DNA of 64,000 nt from positions 620,001 to 684,000 of the forward strand of contig NZ_LGKN01000003.1 of the NCBI RefSeq assembly GCF_001306175.1, written 5' to 3'. This stretch comes from Ardenticatena maritima (lineage in GTDB: Bacteria; Chloroflexota; Anaerolineae; Ardenticatenales; Ardenticatenaceae). Position numbers and translations under genes: made by a program. Of this stretch, positions 9,160 to 17,853 are shown piece by piece; within the stretch, counting starts at the first letter, position 1; the number at the start of each line of letters is the position of its first letter. Below the pieces are notes generated by a model, which saw only the letters and a program-made list of their open reading frames with translations, made no database searches and was not told where the DNA came from.

Positions 9160-10599
9160 ATGAACGAACCAATGTATGACGTTGTCATCATCGGCGGCGG
9201 CATGACGGGGCTTGCCGCCGCCTGGCGATTGGAACAAGCGCGCCGGGCGGGTCTGCCTGTGCGCTACCTGCTGGTAGAAGCCGCGCCGCGTCTGGGGGGC
9301 AAAATCACGACGCGCACTCAGGATGGCTTTCTTATCGAACATGGACCTGATTCGTTTCTGACCACCAAGCCTCACCTGCTCACTCTTGTGCGCGCCTTGG
9401 GCTTGGAAGATGAACTCATCGCGCCCCGCACCACGCGCTACTACCTGGTGCGCCATGGGCGGCTGGTGCCGGCACCCGAAGGCATTTTCCTCGGCGTGCC
9501 AACGCGCTTCATGCCCTTTTTGCGCTCGCCGGTCCTGTCATGGCCCGGCAAAATGCGCATGGGGCTCGACCTCTTCATTCCGCCCCGCCGCGATGAGGCG
9601 GATGAAAGCGTAGGCGATTTTGTGCGCCGCCGCCTGGGGCGTGAAGCGCTGGAACGGCTCGCCGGCCCGCTCATGGCGGGCATTCATTCCGCCGACCCCG
9701 ACCGGCTGAGTTTGGAAGCCACCTTCCCGCAATTGCGGGCGATGGAACGCACGCATGGCAGTCTCATCCGGGCAATGTGGCGTGCCCGCCGACAACGTGG
9801 AAGCGGGCGGAGCGCTGGGCGTGGTCATCGCTCACCGTTTTTGACGCTGCGCTCAGGTTTGGGGCGGCTGGTGGACGCCCTGCAAGACGTTTTAGACCCG
9901 CAGGCGCTCAACATCGGTGTTGCCGTGAGTGCGGTTGCGTCTCATCAGGCTGGCTACACACTCGCACTCAGCACAGGCGCAACCATCACCGCAAAACAGG
10001 TTCTGTTCACCACACCACCGCCTGCGACCGCGCGTCTCTTGCAATCCATTGCGCCGGACGCCAGCCAACACCTGCACCGCATCCGCATGGCGTCAAGCGC
10101 AAGTGTGGTGTTGGGCTTCCGCCGGGAAGATGTGCCCCACACGCTGCTTGACGCGAGCGGCGCGCTTGTGCCGCGCATCGAACAGCAGACCGTCACGGGC
10201 TACACGTTTGCTTCCAGCAAGTTTGAAGGGCGCGCGCCGGATGGCTACGTCCTTCTCCGCGCCTTCGTCGGCGGCGACGGTCGCGAAGCCGCACTCTCGC
10301 TCGACGATACCGCACTCGTGCAACAGGTGCTCGACGATACCCGCCGCCTGCTCGGCATTCAAGCCCAACCGGTGCTGACCGACGTCCAGCGGTGGGAGAA
10401 AGCCCGCCCGCAATACGACGTTGGACATCTGGATCGTGTCGCCACCATTGAACGCACCTTGCCGGCGGGGATTGCCGTCGTCGGCAGTGGTATGCGCGGC
10501 GCGGGCTTGCCAGACTGCACACGCCAGGGCATCGAAGCCGCCGAAAAAGCGCTCGCTGCCCTGGGGTTTGGTAGACCAGCAGAAACGCCGACCGCCTGA
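9160..10599 (+). CDS. hemY: Protoporphyrinogen/coproporphyrinogen oxidase, HemY type
   Basis: 479 aa. This FAD-dependent amine-oxidase-fold enzyme oxidises protoporphyrinogen IX (or coproporphyrinogen III) in heme synthesis. The N terminus carries the dinucleotide-binding motif VVIIGGGMTGLAAAWRLE (about residues 8-25), then EAAPRLGGKI and EHGPDSFLT, both conserved in this family. The C terminus ends with PAGIAVVGSGMRGAGLPDC, the second FAD contact. The ATG at 9160 follows GAGAAAG with good spacing; two earlier in-frame ATGs at 9139/9142 lack this. hemD follows 10 bases later, supporting a heme role. Whether protoporphyrinogen or coproporphyrinogen is the real substrate cannot be decided here. 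Confidence 0.88.
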   Translation: MNEPMYDVVIIGGGMTGLAAAWRLEQARRAGLPVRYLLVEAAPRLGGKITTRTQDGFLIEHGPDSFLTTKPHLLTLVRALGLEDELIAPRTTRYYLVRHGRLVPAPEGIFLGVPTRFMPFLRSPVLSWPGKMRMGLDLFIPPRRDEADESVGDFVRRRLGREALERLAGPLMAGIHSADPDRLSLEATFPQLRAMERTHGSLIRAMWRARRQRGSGRSAGRGHRSPFLTLRSGLGRLVDALQDVLDPQALNIGVAVSAVASHQAGYTLALSTGATITAKQVLFTTPPPATARLLQSIAPDASQHLHRIRMASSASVVLGFRREDVPHTLLDASGALVPRIEQQTVTGYTFASSKFEGRAPDGYVLLRAFVGGDGREAALSLDDTALVQQVLDDTRRLLGIQAQPVLTDVQRWEKARPQYDVGHLDRVATIERTLPAGIAVVGSGMRGAGLPDCTRQGIEAAEKALAALGFGRPAETPTA

Positions 10600-10609
10600 G
10601 AGGAAGACC

Positions 10610-11374
10610 ATGCTCACAGGAAAACGCATCGTTGTCACACGCTCACGCAAACAAGCAAGCGCCCTGAGCGAACGTTTGCGCGCACTCGGCGCAATCCCGA
10701 TTGAATTTCCGACCATCGCCATTGTCCCACCGGCCGACAACTACGCCGCCCTGGACGCCGAATTGCAACGCCTGGAAACGTACGATTGGCTCGTCTTCAC
10801 CAGCGTGAACGCCGTCGAACACGTCTGGCAGCGCCTTGGCGTGCTCGGTATCCCCGCCGAAGCCGTCGCCGCGCGCCACATCGCCGCCATTGGTCCCGCG
10901 ACCGCCGCCACCCTGGAAGCGCGCGGCGTCCCGGTGAACGTTGTGCCCGAACAGTACGTCGCCGAGGCATTGCTGGAAGCCATCCCCAACCCGGCGGGGT
11001 TGCGCTTCCTGCTTCCACGCGCCGACATCGCACGCGCCGCGCTCCGCGAAGGGTTGCAAGCCGCGGGCGCTGAGGTCGTCGAGGTGACCGCCTACCGCAC
11101 CATCCCCGCCACTCCCGCGCCCGACGTGTTAGCCGAATTGAAGCGCGGCGTGGACGTGATTACCTTCACCAGTAGCAGCACCGCCCGCAACTTTGTCGCC
11201 GCATTGGGGCGCGAAGACGCGCGCACCATCGCCGGCACCGCGCTGGTAGCCGCCATTGGGCCTATCACCGCCCAAACCGCCCGCGAAGAGGGGCTCCGCG
11301 TTGACGTCGTAGCGGAAGAGCACACCATCGAGGGACTGGTGCAAGCCATCCTTGCTGCGTTCACATCGTCTTGA
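10610..11374 (+). CDS. hemD: Uroporphyrinogen-III synthase
   Basis: 254 aa. It cyclises hydroxymethylbilane to uroporphyrinogen III, the branch point to heme, siroheme and cobalamin. The start follows GAGAGGAAGACC. Family features are visible although overall conservation is low: GKRIVVTRSRKQA at the N terminus, DWLVFTSVNAVEHVW (about residues 58-72), IAAIGPATAATLEARG, LLPRADIAR, and DVITFTSSSTARNFV near residue 185. It is co-directional with hemY. Its last 14 bases overlap, tail to tail, the end of the thioredoxin-reductase-like gene on the other strand. Confidence 0.88.
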   Translation: MLTGKRIVVTRSRKQASALSERLRALGAIPIEFPTIAIVPPADNYAALDAELQRLETYDWLVFTSVNAVEHVWQRLGVLGIPAEAVAARHIAAIGPATAATLEARGVPVNVVPEQYVAEALLEAIPNPAGLRFLLPRADIARAALREGLQAAGAEVVEVTAYRTIPATPAPDVLAELKRGVDVITFTSSSTARNFVAALGREDARTIAGTALVAAIGPITAQTAREEGLRVDVVAEEHTIEGLVQAILAAFTSS

Positions 11375-12584
11375 GCGCATTACGCACGAAGAGCGCCGCG
11401 GCCGCCCCTTCACCGACGGCGGCCGCAATTTGTTTGATGCTCCCCGCCCGCACATCACCCGCGGCAAACACGCCCGGCATACTCGTTTCGAGCGGTTCCG
11501 GGCGATGCGGCAGATGCGCCACGGCGTGCTCCAGGTCGTGCCCGGTGAGAATAAAGCCGCGGGCGTCCAGCACGAGCGTCTCACGCACAAACTCACTGTT
11601 GGGTTGCTGCCCAATAAAAACGAAGACCGCCGCAGGCGTCAGGGTTTTTCTTTCACCCGTTTGCGTATCTTCAACATCAACGGCTTCCAGTTTCCCACTT
11701 TTGCCATGAAACGCCCGCACCTCGTGATGAAAATATGTCCGAATCTTGGGGTGCCCCAACACCTTGTCGGCGGCCACTTTGCTCGCTGTGAGCGCCTCGC
11801 CACGCACCAGCAGTGTCACCTCCGAAGCGAATTGGGTGAGAAAGACACTTTCCTCTGCGGCACTGTTCCCCCCACCAACGACGACAACCGGTTTTCCTCG
11901 GTAGAACGGACCATCACACGTCGCGCAAAAGTGAATACCCGCGCCAATAAAATCACGTTCTCCGGGCACATCCAGACGGCGATACCGCGCGCCCGTTGCA
12001 ATCAAAATCAGATGCGCGCCATACAAACTGCCGTCGCTCGTCTTCACAGAACGATGCCGCTCGCTCTCCTGCAAAATCGTGCGAACCTCCTGCGCCCGCA
12101 GCACTTCAACCCCAAACCGGTCCACCTGGCGCGCTAACCGTTCCGCAAAAGCCTGCCCGCTAATGCCATCTGGAAAGCCCGGCATGTTTTCAATCTCTTG
12201 CGTGGTCGCCGCCTGGCCTCCCAAACTGCCTTTTTCAATCACCAGCGTGCGGATTCCCTCGCGGGCGGTGTACAGCGCCGCCGTCAACCCTGCAGGTCCC
12301 CCGCCAATGACAATAAGGTCATAAAACTGCCGACTCGCTTGCGTTTTCAACCCCAATTTTTGCGCCAACTCAGCGTTCGACGGCTCAACGAGATAACTCC
12401 CGTCCGGGAAAACAATGGTCGGGATAATGCGCTTGCCATCGTTCAAGGTCTCCACGTACCGCCGTGCGTCTGCATCTTCTTCAATATCAATCCACTCATA
12501 CGCAATTTGGTGCTCGTTCAAAAACGCCTTGCTCCGACGGCAATCCGGACACCACAACGCCCCATACACACGAATGCTTGACAT
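11361..12584 (-). CDS. Glutaredoxin-thioredoxin reductase fusion
   Basis: 407 aa. Residues 1-80 are a glutaredoxin-like domain with a CxxC site (WCPDC, C12/C15) and the cis-Pro loop (RIIPTIVFPDG). Residues about 95-405 are a full thioredoxin reductase: FAD motif LIVIGGGPAGLTAALYTARE, redox disulfide CATCDG (C220/C223), NADPH motif VVVVGGGNSAAEE, and the C-terminal FAD contact GVFAAGDVR. The fused redoxin probably takes electrons straight from the reductase. The ATG at 12584 has AAAAGGGGGC at workable distance; an adjacent in-frame ATG lies at 12587. It is transcribed away from the CRISPR operon. The intergenic gap holds the cas promoter on the other strand. Confidence 0.85.
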   Translation of the reverse strand: MSSIRVYGALWCPDCRRSKAFLNEHQIAYEWIDIEEDADARRYVETLNDGKRIIPTIVFPDGSYLVEPSNAELAQKLGLKTQASRQFYDLIVIGGGPAGLTAALYTAREGIRTLVIEKGSLGGQAATTQEIENMPGFPDGISGQAFAERLARQVDRFGVEVLRAQEVRTILQESERHRSVKTSDGSLYGAHLILIATGARYRRLDVPGERDFIGAGIHFCATCDGPFYRGKPVVVVGGGNSAAEESVFLTQFASEVTLLVRGEALTASKVAADKVLGHPKIRTYFHHEVRAFHGKSGKLEAVDVEDTQTGERKTLTPAAVFVFIGQQPNSEFVRETLVLDARGFILTGHDLEHAVAHLPHRPEPLETSMPGVFAAGDVRAGSIKQIAAAVGEGAAAALFVRNALKTM

Positions 12585-12666
12585 CATGCCCCCTTTTACT
12601 TTGTTGAACACGCCACACTATGAGACCCATTTTTTCAACCAATCTTACCTGTTTGCAATAAACCGC

Positions 12667-12695
12667 TTGCAAATACCCCCCAAATCTTGTACACT
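12667..12695 (+). promoter_or_regulatory. Sigma70-type promoter for the cas operon
   Basis: TTGCAA (12667-12672) and TACACT (12690-12695) are separated by 17 bases, and the cas10 ATG is about 90 bases downstream. This is the best-spaced promoter-like pair in the divergent gap between the reductase gene and cas10. No transcript data are available, so the assignment is by sequence only. Confidence 0.55.
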
Positions 12696-12787
12696 ACGGG
12701 CACTCTCTTCTGAATACACCAACCGACAAACCAGCACCAACCTTTCTCCAACAGCCACCCAAAAAGACGGTACAAGGAGAAAAAACC

Positions 12788-15394
12788 ATGTCTGCAACGC
12801 CCTCGCAGCATCTCCTCGCCCTCGCCGGTCTTCTGCACGACATTGGCAAGTTTGCTCTGCGTGCAGGTGTCAGCGGCAATCGCATGTGGGATGCAGAAGC
12901 CCGCCGTGAGTTTGGCTACAAACACGCCATGCTCAGCGCCTGGTTCGCTGAAACGTTTGTGCCCGAACCCTGGCGCAAAGCCGTCATCGGTCCCGTAGGC
13001 AATCACCACCGCCCCCAGACACGCGAAGACCGTATCGTCCAACTCGCCGACCATCTCTCGGCGGGGGAACGCGCGACGAACAGCGACGATGAATCGCGCA
13101 AGACGCATCCCATGCAACTGCGCTCTATCTTCACGCGCGTGCGTCTCGATGGAGAGGAGCACCCCAACCCCGAAGGCGCGTACTGGCCGCTTCAGCCGCT
13201 TGACCTCACCAGCGAATTCTTTCCCGCTGAACCGCTCCCCACATCCGAAGCAGAGCGGCGCTACGAAACCATGTGGGAAGAATTTGAGCGCGAAGCCGCC
13301 ACCCTGCGCGAGACTTTCGCCGAGGGGGGCTCGCTCGACGCCTACATCGAAAGCCTGCAAGCGCTCTTGATGCGCTACTTGTGGGCGGTTCCGTCAGCCT
13401 ACTACAAGAGCATTCCCGACATCAGCCTGTACGACCACAGCCGCATGACCGGCGCGCTTGCCGCCGTTCTGGCACATGCGGACGACGCCCGCATCAGAGA
13501 ATGGCTGAACGCGCCGGAGACGGTGGATGATGAAGCCGCCTTGCTTATTGGGGGGGACATCAGCGGCGTGCAGGATTTCATCTACACCATCACCGCCCGC
13601 GGCGCCACGCCCGGCTTGCGTGGGCGTTCGTTCTACTTGCAACTCCTGGGGGAAGCGCTGGCGCGCTTCATCCTGCGCGAACTGGATTTGCCCATCACCA
13701 ACATCATCTATGTTGGCGGCGGCAACTTCTACTTGCTGGCACGCCCCACCGACGCCGAACAGATTCCCCGCCTCCGTCAGGCAATCACCCGCACGCTTCT
13801 TCAACACCACCGCGGCGCGCTTGACGTGGCTGTGGAAGGCTATCCGCTTCGCGTGCGTGATTTCATCGCCGGTCCTCACCTCTCAGCCGCATGGGGGCAT
13901 CTGCACGAACGCTTGCAACGCGCCAAACGACGCCGCTTTGCCCACCTCAGCACAGCGGAAGTGGCGGACCTTTTCCAGCCACTGGGGCATGGCGGCAATG
14001 AAGAAACGGTCTGCGCCGTGTGCGGCGAGGAACATCCCAACGTCAAGAAAGACGGTTCCGGTGATTCAGCCGTCACAAAGTGCCCGGCGTGCCTGGCGTT
14101 TGAAGACCTGGGGGACAACCTGCGGCGCGCCGAAGTGCTCTTGCTGACGGTTCAGCCGGCAACCGACACGAGCCTCAATCTGGCTGAGCCGGCGGGCACG
14201 TGGAAGGACGTACTCGGTGCGTTTGGTCTGCAAGCCAGCGTGCTCGCGCGCCAGAACGGTGCGCTCTCCCTTCCCGCCCCCACAAACGAGACCTACCAGG
14301 TCGCGCTTGCGCTCAAAGACGCCACCCTGACCGACCTCACGCCCCACCCGCGCCGAGCCGTCGGGCGGCGTTTGCTGGTCAACACCACACCCATTCTCAC
14401 AGCCGCAGAGCGCCAGGCGTTGGAAGCCGATGCCTCGTTCCCGGACGACGAAAAGCGCGGTCTGCCGCCCGCCGACCGCGTCAAGCCGTTCAGCGTGTTG
14501 GCGCATCAGGCGCGCGGCATCAAGCGGTTGGGGGTCTTGCGGATGGACGTGGACAACCTGGGGACGCTCTTCCGCGAGGGGCTTGGCAATGCGGCAACGC
14601 TTTCACGCGTGGCGGGGTTGAGTTTCGCCGTCAGCCTCTACTTTGAAGGCTGGGTCGGGACGATTGCCGAGCGTATGCAGGCGCAGTTTGGCGACCGCCT
14701 CTACGCCATCTACTCCGGCGGCGATGACCTTTTCTTTGTGGGGGCGTGGGATGCGGTTGTGGAACTCGCCATCCGCGTGCGCGCCGACCTGACTGCCTAC
14801 ACGGGCGGCCACCCCGGCATTCACGCGAGCGGCGGCATGGTGCTGGTTCCCCGCAAATACCCACTCTACCAGGCGGCGGAAGAAGCCGGCGCCGCCGAAG
14901 AAGCCGCCAAGCGGCTGCGCTGGACGGACGGCACCCATCCGCGCCAGAAAAACGCCTTCTGTTTCCTGGGTGAAGCCTTGCCCTGGTCAACCTTTGGCAC
15001 CGACCCGCAATGCCAACCGGGCTTCCAGACGGTGCATCAACTCATGCACTTTCTCGAAGACGCTTTGCAAAAGGGTGCGCCCAAGTCGCTCGTGCGGCGG
15101 CTCATCGAATCGTACATGCTCTACATGGAAGCACGCCAGGCGTGGCAGCGTTCGCAAAGCACCACTGCACGCAACGGCTTGCCGCAAACGCTCTGGGGCC
15201 CCTGGACCTGGCGCATGGTGTACACCCTCAAGCGCATGGAAAAACACGTTTCAGGGGCAAATGTAGAACAACTACGTCGTACATTCCAGGCCGATTACAG
15301 CCTGACAAGCCGCATTGGTTTGGCGGCGCGTTGGGTTGATATATTGCGAGTTGAAAAACAAAACAACCAAGCCGAGGCAAAGGAGGTCTCATGA
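12788..15394 (+). CDS. cas10: Cas10/Csm1, type III-A large subunit (HD nuclease + cyclic-oligoadenylate synthase)
   Basis: 868 aa, starting after AAGGAG with 7-base spacing. It is the large subunit of the Csm interference complex. The N-terminal HD domain is intact (GLLHDIGKFALR, H17 D18), predicting single-stranded DNase activity. A zinc ribbon is formed by C409/C412 and C432/C435. The second Palm domain carries YSGGDDLFF, with the GGDD catalytic loop at 644-647 intact, predicting conversion of ATP to cyclic oligoadenylate when target RNA is bound. VLRMDVDNLGTLFREG precedes it as the first Palm beta strand. The C-terminal helical domain faces Csm2. Its stop overlaps the csm2 start (ATGA). 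Confidence 0.96.
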   Translation: MSATPSQHLLALAGLLHDIGKFALRAGVSGNRMWDAEARREFGYKHAMLSAWFAETFVPEPWRKAVIGPVGNHHRPQTREDRIVQLADHLSAGERATNSDDESRKTHPMQLRSIFTRVRLDGEEHPNPEGAYWPLQPLDLTSEFFPAEPLPTSEAERRYETMWEEFEREAATLRETFAEGGSLDAYIESLQALLMRYLWAVPSAYYKSIPDISLYDHSRMTGALAAVLAHADDARIREWLNAPETVDDEAALLIGGDISGVQDFIYTITARGATPGLRGRSFYLQLLGEALARFILRELDLPITNIIYVGGGNFYLLARPTDAEQIPRLRQAITRTLLQHHRGALDVAVEGYPLRVRDFIAGPHLSAAWGHLHERLQRAKRRRFAHLSTAEVADLFQPLGHGGNEETVCAVCGEEHPNVKKDGSGDSAVTKCPACLAFEDLGDNLRRAEVLLLTVQPATDTSLNLAEPAGTWKDVLGAFGLQASVLARQNGALSLPAPTNETYQVALALKDATLTDLTPHPRRAVGRRLLVNTTPILTAAERQALEADASFPDDEKRGLPPADRVKPFSVLAHQARGIKRLGVLRMDVDNLGTLFREGLGNAATLSRVAGLSFAVSLYFEGWVGTIAERMQAQFGDRLYAIYSGGDDLFFVGAWDAVVELAIRVRADLTAYTGGHPGIHASGGMVLVPRKYPLYQAAEEAGAAEEAAKRLRWTDGTHPRQKNAFCFLGEALPWSTFGTDPQCQPGFQTVHQLMHFLEDALQKGAPKSLVRRLIESYMLYMEARQAWQRSQSTTARNGLPQTLWGPWTWRMVYTLKRMEKHVSGANVEQLRRTFQADYSLTSRIGLAARWVDILRVEKQNNQAEAKEVS

Positions 15395-15831
15395 ACCGCC
15401 AACGGCAGTCCCCAAGCCCAAGTATCCCTATCGAAACCATCAAGACCATCATCACCGACCACTCTCAAACCGGCGCCAAAGCCCTGATTGAAGCGGCGGA
15501 GACGCTGGGCAAGGAACTGAGCCGTGCGCTTTCCACCAGCCAAATCCGCGCCATCTTTGGCGAGGTGCGCAGTATTCAGGCGACGTGGGAGAGCGGCAAC
15601 GCCCAACGCGAGCGCGCCCTCCGCCGCCTGATTCTGCTCAAGCCCAAAATGGCTTACCGCGCGCGCCGCGAACGCGGACAAGGTGTTGAACGGCTCCGCG
15701 AAGTGCTCGACGCCGCTATTGACCAGGTGCTGGCGGCATCTGATGAAGATGAAAAAAACAACCGCTTTCAGCGTTTTGTCGAATTCTTTGAAGCCATTCT
15801 CGCCTATCACAAAGCCTACGGTGGAAACTAA
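15391..15831 (+). CDS. csm2: Csm2, small subunit of the type III-A complex
   Basis: 146 aa. It begins in the ATGA overlap with cas10 behind a very strong AAAGGAGGTCTC. The sequence is almost wholly helical. It contains the family's recognisable STSQIRAIFGEVRSIQ segment (about residues 48-63) and LRRLILLKPKMAYRA, followed by a C-terminal helix pair (FQRFVEFFEAILAYHKAYGG). Csm2 lines the crRNA-target duplex as a helical filament beside Csm3. Its length fits the family. Its presence, with csm5, places the locus in subtype III-A and not III-B. Confidence 0.93.
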   Translation: MNRQRQSPSPSIPIETIKTIITDHSQTGAKALIEAAETLGKELSRALSTSQIRAIFGEVRSIQATWESGNAQRERALRRLILLKPKMAYRARRERGQGVERLREVLDAAIDQVLAASDEDEKNNRFQRFVEFFEAILAYHKAYGGN

Positions 15832-15849
15832 TCGCGAAAGGAGCATGCC

Positions 15850-16653
15850 ATGAGTGACAAAATCATCCACTTGCGCGGTCGCCTCTTCATCACATTCGAC
15901 CTGGAAGCCGTAACGGGGTTGCACATTGGCGGCTCCGATAGCGGGATCGAAATTGGCGGCGTGGATAAAACCGTCATCCGCGACCCGCTGACCAATCGCC
16001 CTTACGTCCCCGGCAGTAGTCTGAAAGGCAAAATGCGCAGTCTGCTGGAAAAATACCACGCCAAACCCCAAAACCAACGTATTGGGCAGGGTTTCATTCA
16101 CTCGTGCCAGACCGACAAAGAATACGCGACATGCGACATCTGCCAGGTGTTCGGCGTGCCCGGCGAACGCAATTTTGGCACCCCCACCCGCCTGGTCGTC
16201 CGCGACGTGCACATGAGCGATCAGTCTGCTGAGGCGCTTGAAAAAGCCAACACCGACCTTCCCTACACCGAAGTCAAAACCGAAGTCTCGATTGACCGTG
16301 TTACATCAGCCGCCAACCCGCGCCAGATGGAGCGCGTCCCCGCCGGCACGGTCTTCAGCCCCGCTGAACTGGTTTACAGCATCTACGACGGGGCAGGATG
16401 CGACGCCCAAAAGGACGTGCAACGCCTGCGGGTGCTCGCCGAGGGATTGCAACTCCTGGAGGACGACTACCTGGGCGGGCAGGGAAGCCGCGGCGCAGGG
16501 AAAATCGCCATCCAAAACATCAAAGTCGCGTGGCGCGGCGGCGCCTCTTACATCGGCGAAGCAGAGATGCTCGGAGAATACGGCGACCTGGGAGCGTTTG
16601 TGCAAGACCTGGACAAGGTGATACAGACGATTTCCGCGAAGTTGAACGCCTGA
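15850..16653 (+). CDS. csm3: Csm3, RAMP backbone subunit and target-RNA nuclease
   Basis: 267 aa, with a strong AAAGGAGCATGCC ribosome site. A single RRM-type RAMP fold is recognisable from EAVTGLHIGGSDSGIEIGG and VPGSSLKGKMRSLLEKY (glycine-rich loop, about residues 55-71). D39 in IGGVDKTVIRD aligns, from my memory of the family, with the catalytic Asp of characterised Csm3 proteins (D33 in Streptococcus thermophilus). Target RNA cleavage at 6-nt intervals is therefore expected. CQTDKEYATCDICQVFG supplies the Cys/His zinc-binding lid. Several copies per complex form the crRNA-binding backbone. Confidence 0.95.
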   Translation: MSDKIIHLRGRLFITFDLEAVTGLHIGGSDSGIEIGGVDKTVIRDPLTNRPYVPGSSLKGKMRSLLEKYHAKPQNQRIGQGFIHSCQTDKEYATCDICQVFGVPGERNFGTPTRLVVRDVHMSDQSAEALEKANTDLPYTEVKTEVSIDRVTSAANPRQMERVPAGTVFSPAELVYSIYDGAGCDAQKDVQRLRVLAEGLQLLEDDYLGGQGSRGAGKIAIQNIKVAWRGGASYIGEAEMLGEYGDLGAFVQDLDKVIQTISAKLNA

Positions 16654-16680
16654 GCGCCAACGAAAAAGGAGCCAACTCCT

Positions 16681-17853
16681 ATGCCGACCATTCACCCTTT
16701 CCACCTCGCTTTTTCCGGCGGGTTGCACCTGGGCGCGCGGGGGATCAACCTGGAAGAAAGCAGCGCCGCAGTGCCCGCCGATACGCTGTTCAGTGCGCTG
16801 GTGGCGACATGGCGGCTCATGGGCTACGACCCACCCGCGCTTGTGGCGCGCGCCCAACAATCGCCGCCTTTTCTGCTCACCTCTGCTTTTCCGCGCGTGG
16901 GCAACGTGCGCTTTTACCCGATGCCCGTTGACCCCGCGGTGCTGTTCACGCAGAGCGGGTGGCAGACGATCCGCCAGCGCGGCAAAGCCATCAAACGCTT
17001 GCGCTACCTTTCCGAAGGCTTGGTGCGCCGCTGGCTGATTGAGCAACAGCCGCTGGATGACGCGCTGTTCGATGAGCAGGGGAACGCCGCCCAAGGCGTT
17101 TCCTTGCAACACGATACGCTTTGGCTCAGCAAGGAAGAAGTCGAACAACTGCCGCCTGCGTTTCGCTTTCTGGATAAAGCACAGCGGCGCAAGCGCCCAC
17201 TGGAAGCCTTGCGCTATCTCCCCGTCTGGACGCACCACCGTATCCCGCGCGTGACGATTGACCGCATTCGCTCAGCCTCGAACATCTACCACGTCGGGGC
17301 GGTGCGGTTTGCCGAAGGGTGCGGGCTCTGGTTCGGTATCGTCTGGCAAAACGCCGACATGCCCGTTTCCGAAGCCGAGGATGGGCAAACCTTCCGTGAA
17401 CTGGTGCGCTCGGCGCTTGACCTTCTGCAAACCAACGGGCTGGGTGGCGAACGCAGTAGCGGATATGGGCAATTCACGCTCAGCGAAGCCCCACCCGTCA
17501 ACCTGCCGGACGCCAAGGAAGGCATGTGCGCCTGGCTGCTCAGCCGCTACCTGCCGCAAACATCCGAACTCGAAGCCAACGTCCTTGCCGACCGACAGAC
17601 CGCCTACGCCATCACCACCGTCCGCGGCTGGGTGCACACGTTCGACGCGCCCGACCAGCGCCGTAAAAGCCTGGTGATGATTCGCGAAGGCAGCCTCGTT
17701 CGCGCGACGGGGGCGGTGATGGGCGCGGTCGCCAACGTTCAGCCGACTTACGGCGCAAACGAGGGGACGCCCGGAATTCCGCACCCGGTTTATCGCTACG
17801 GCGTGGCTGTGGCGTTGGGCGTGCCACCACACAAGGAGGGTTCACATGGCTGA
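16681..17853 (+). CDS. csm4: Csm4, RAMP subunit that holds the crRNA 5' tag
   Basis: 390 aa, with AAAGGAGCCAACTCCT before the ATG. The N-terminal half has the Csm4 pattern FSGGLHLGARG ... VPADTLFSALVATWRLMG. Residues about 225-260 contain the glycine-rich RAMP loop LLQTNGLGGERSSGYGQFTL. Csm4 caps the 5' end of the backbone, contacts Cas10 and binds the 8-nt crRNA handle. It is somewhat longer than the usual 300 or so residues, the extra length lying in the middle and C-terminal region. It overlaps csm5 by 8 bases. Confidence 0.92.
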   Translation: MPTIHPFHLAFSGGLHLGARGINLEESSAAVPADTLFSALVATWRLMGYDPPALVARAQQSPPFLLTSAFPRVGNVRFYPMPVDPAVLFTQSGWQTIRQRGKAIKRLRYLSEGLVRRWLIEQQPLDDALFDEQGNAAQGVSLQHDTLWLSKEEVEQLPPAFRFLDKAQRRKRPLEALRYLPVWTHHRIPRVTIDRIRSASNIYHVGAVRFAEGCGLWFGIVWQNADMPVSEAEDGQTFRELVRSALDLLQTNGLGGERSSGYGQFTLSEAPPVNLPDAKEGMCAWLLSRYLPQTSELEANVLADRQTAYAITTVRGWVHTFDAPDQRRKSLVMIREGSLVRATGAVMGAVANVQPTYGANEGTPGIPHPVYRYGVAVALGVPPHKEGSHG

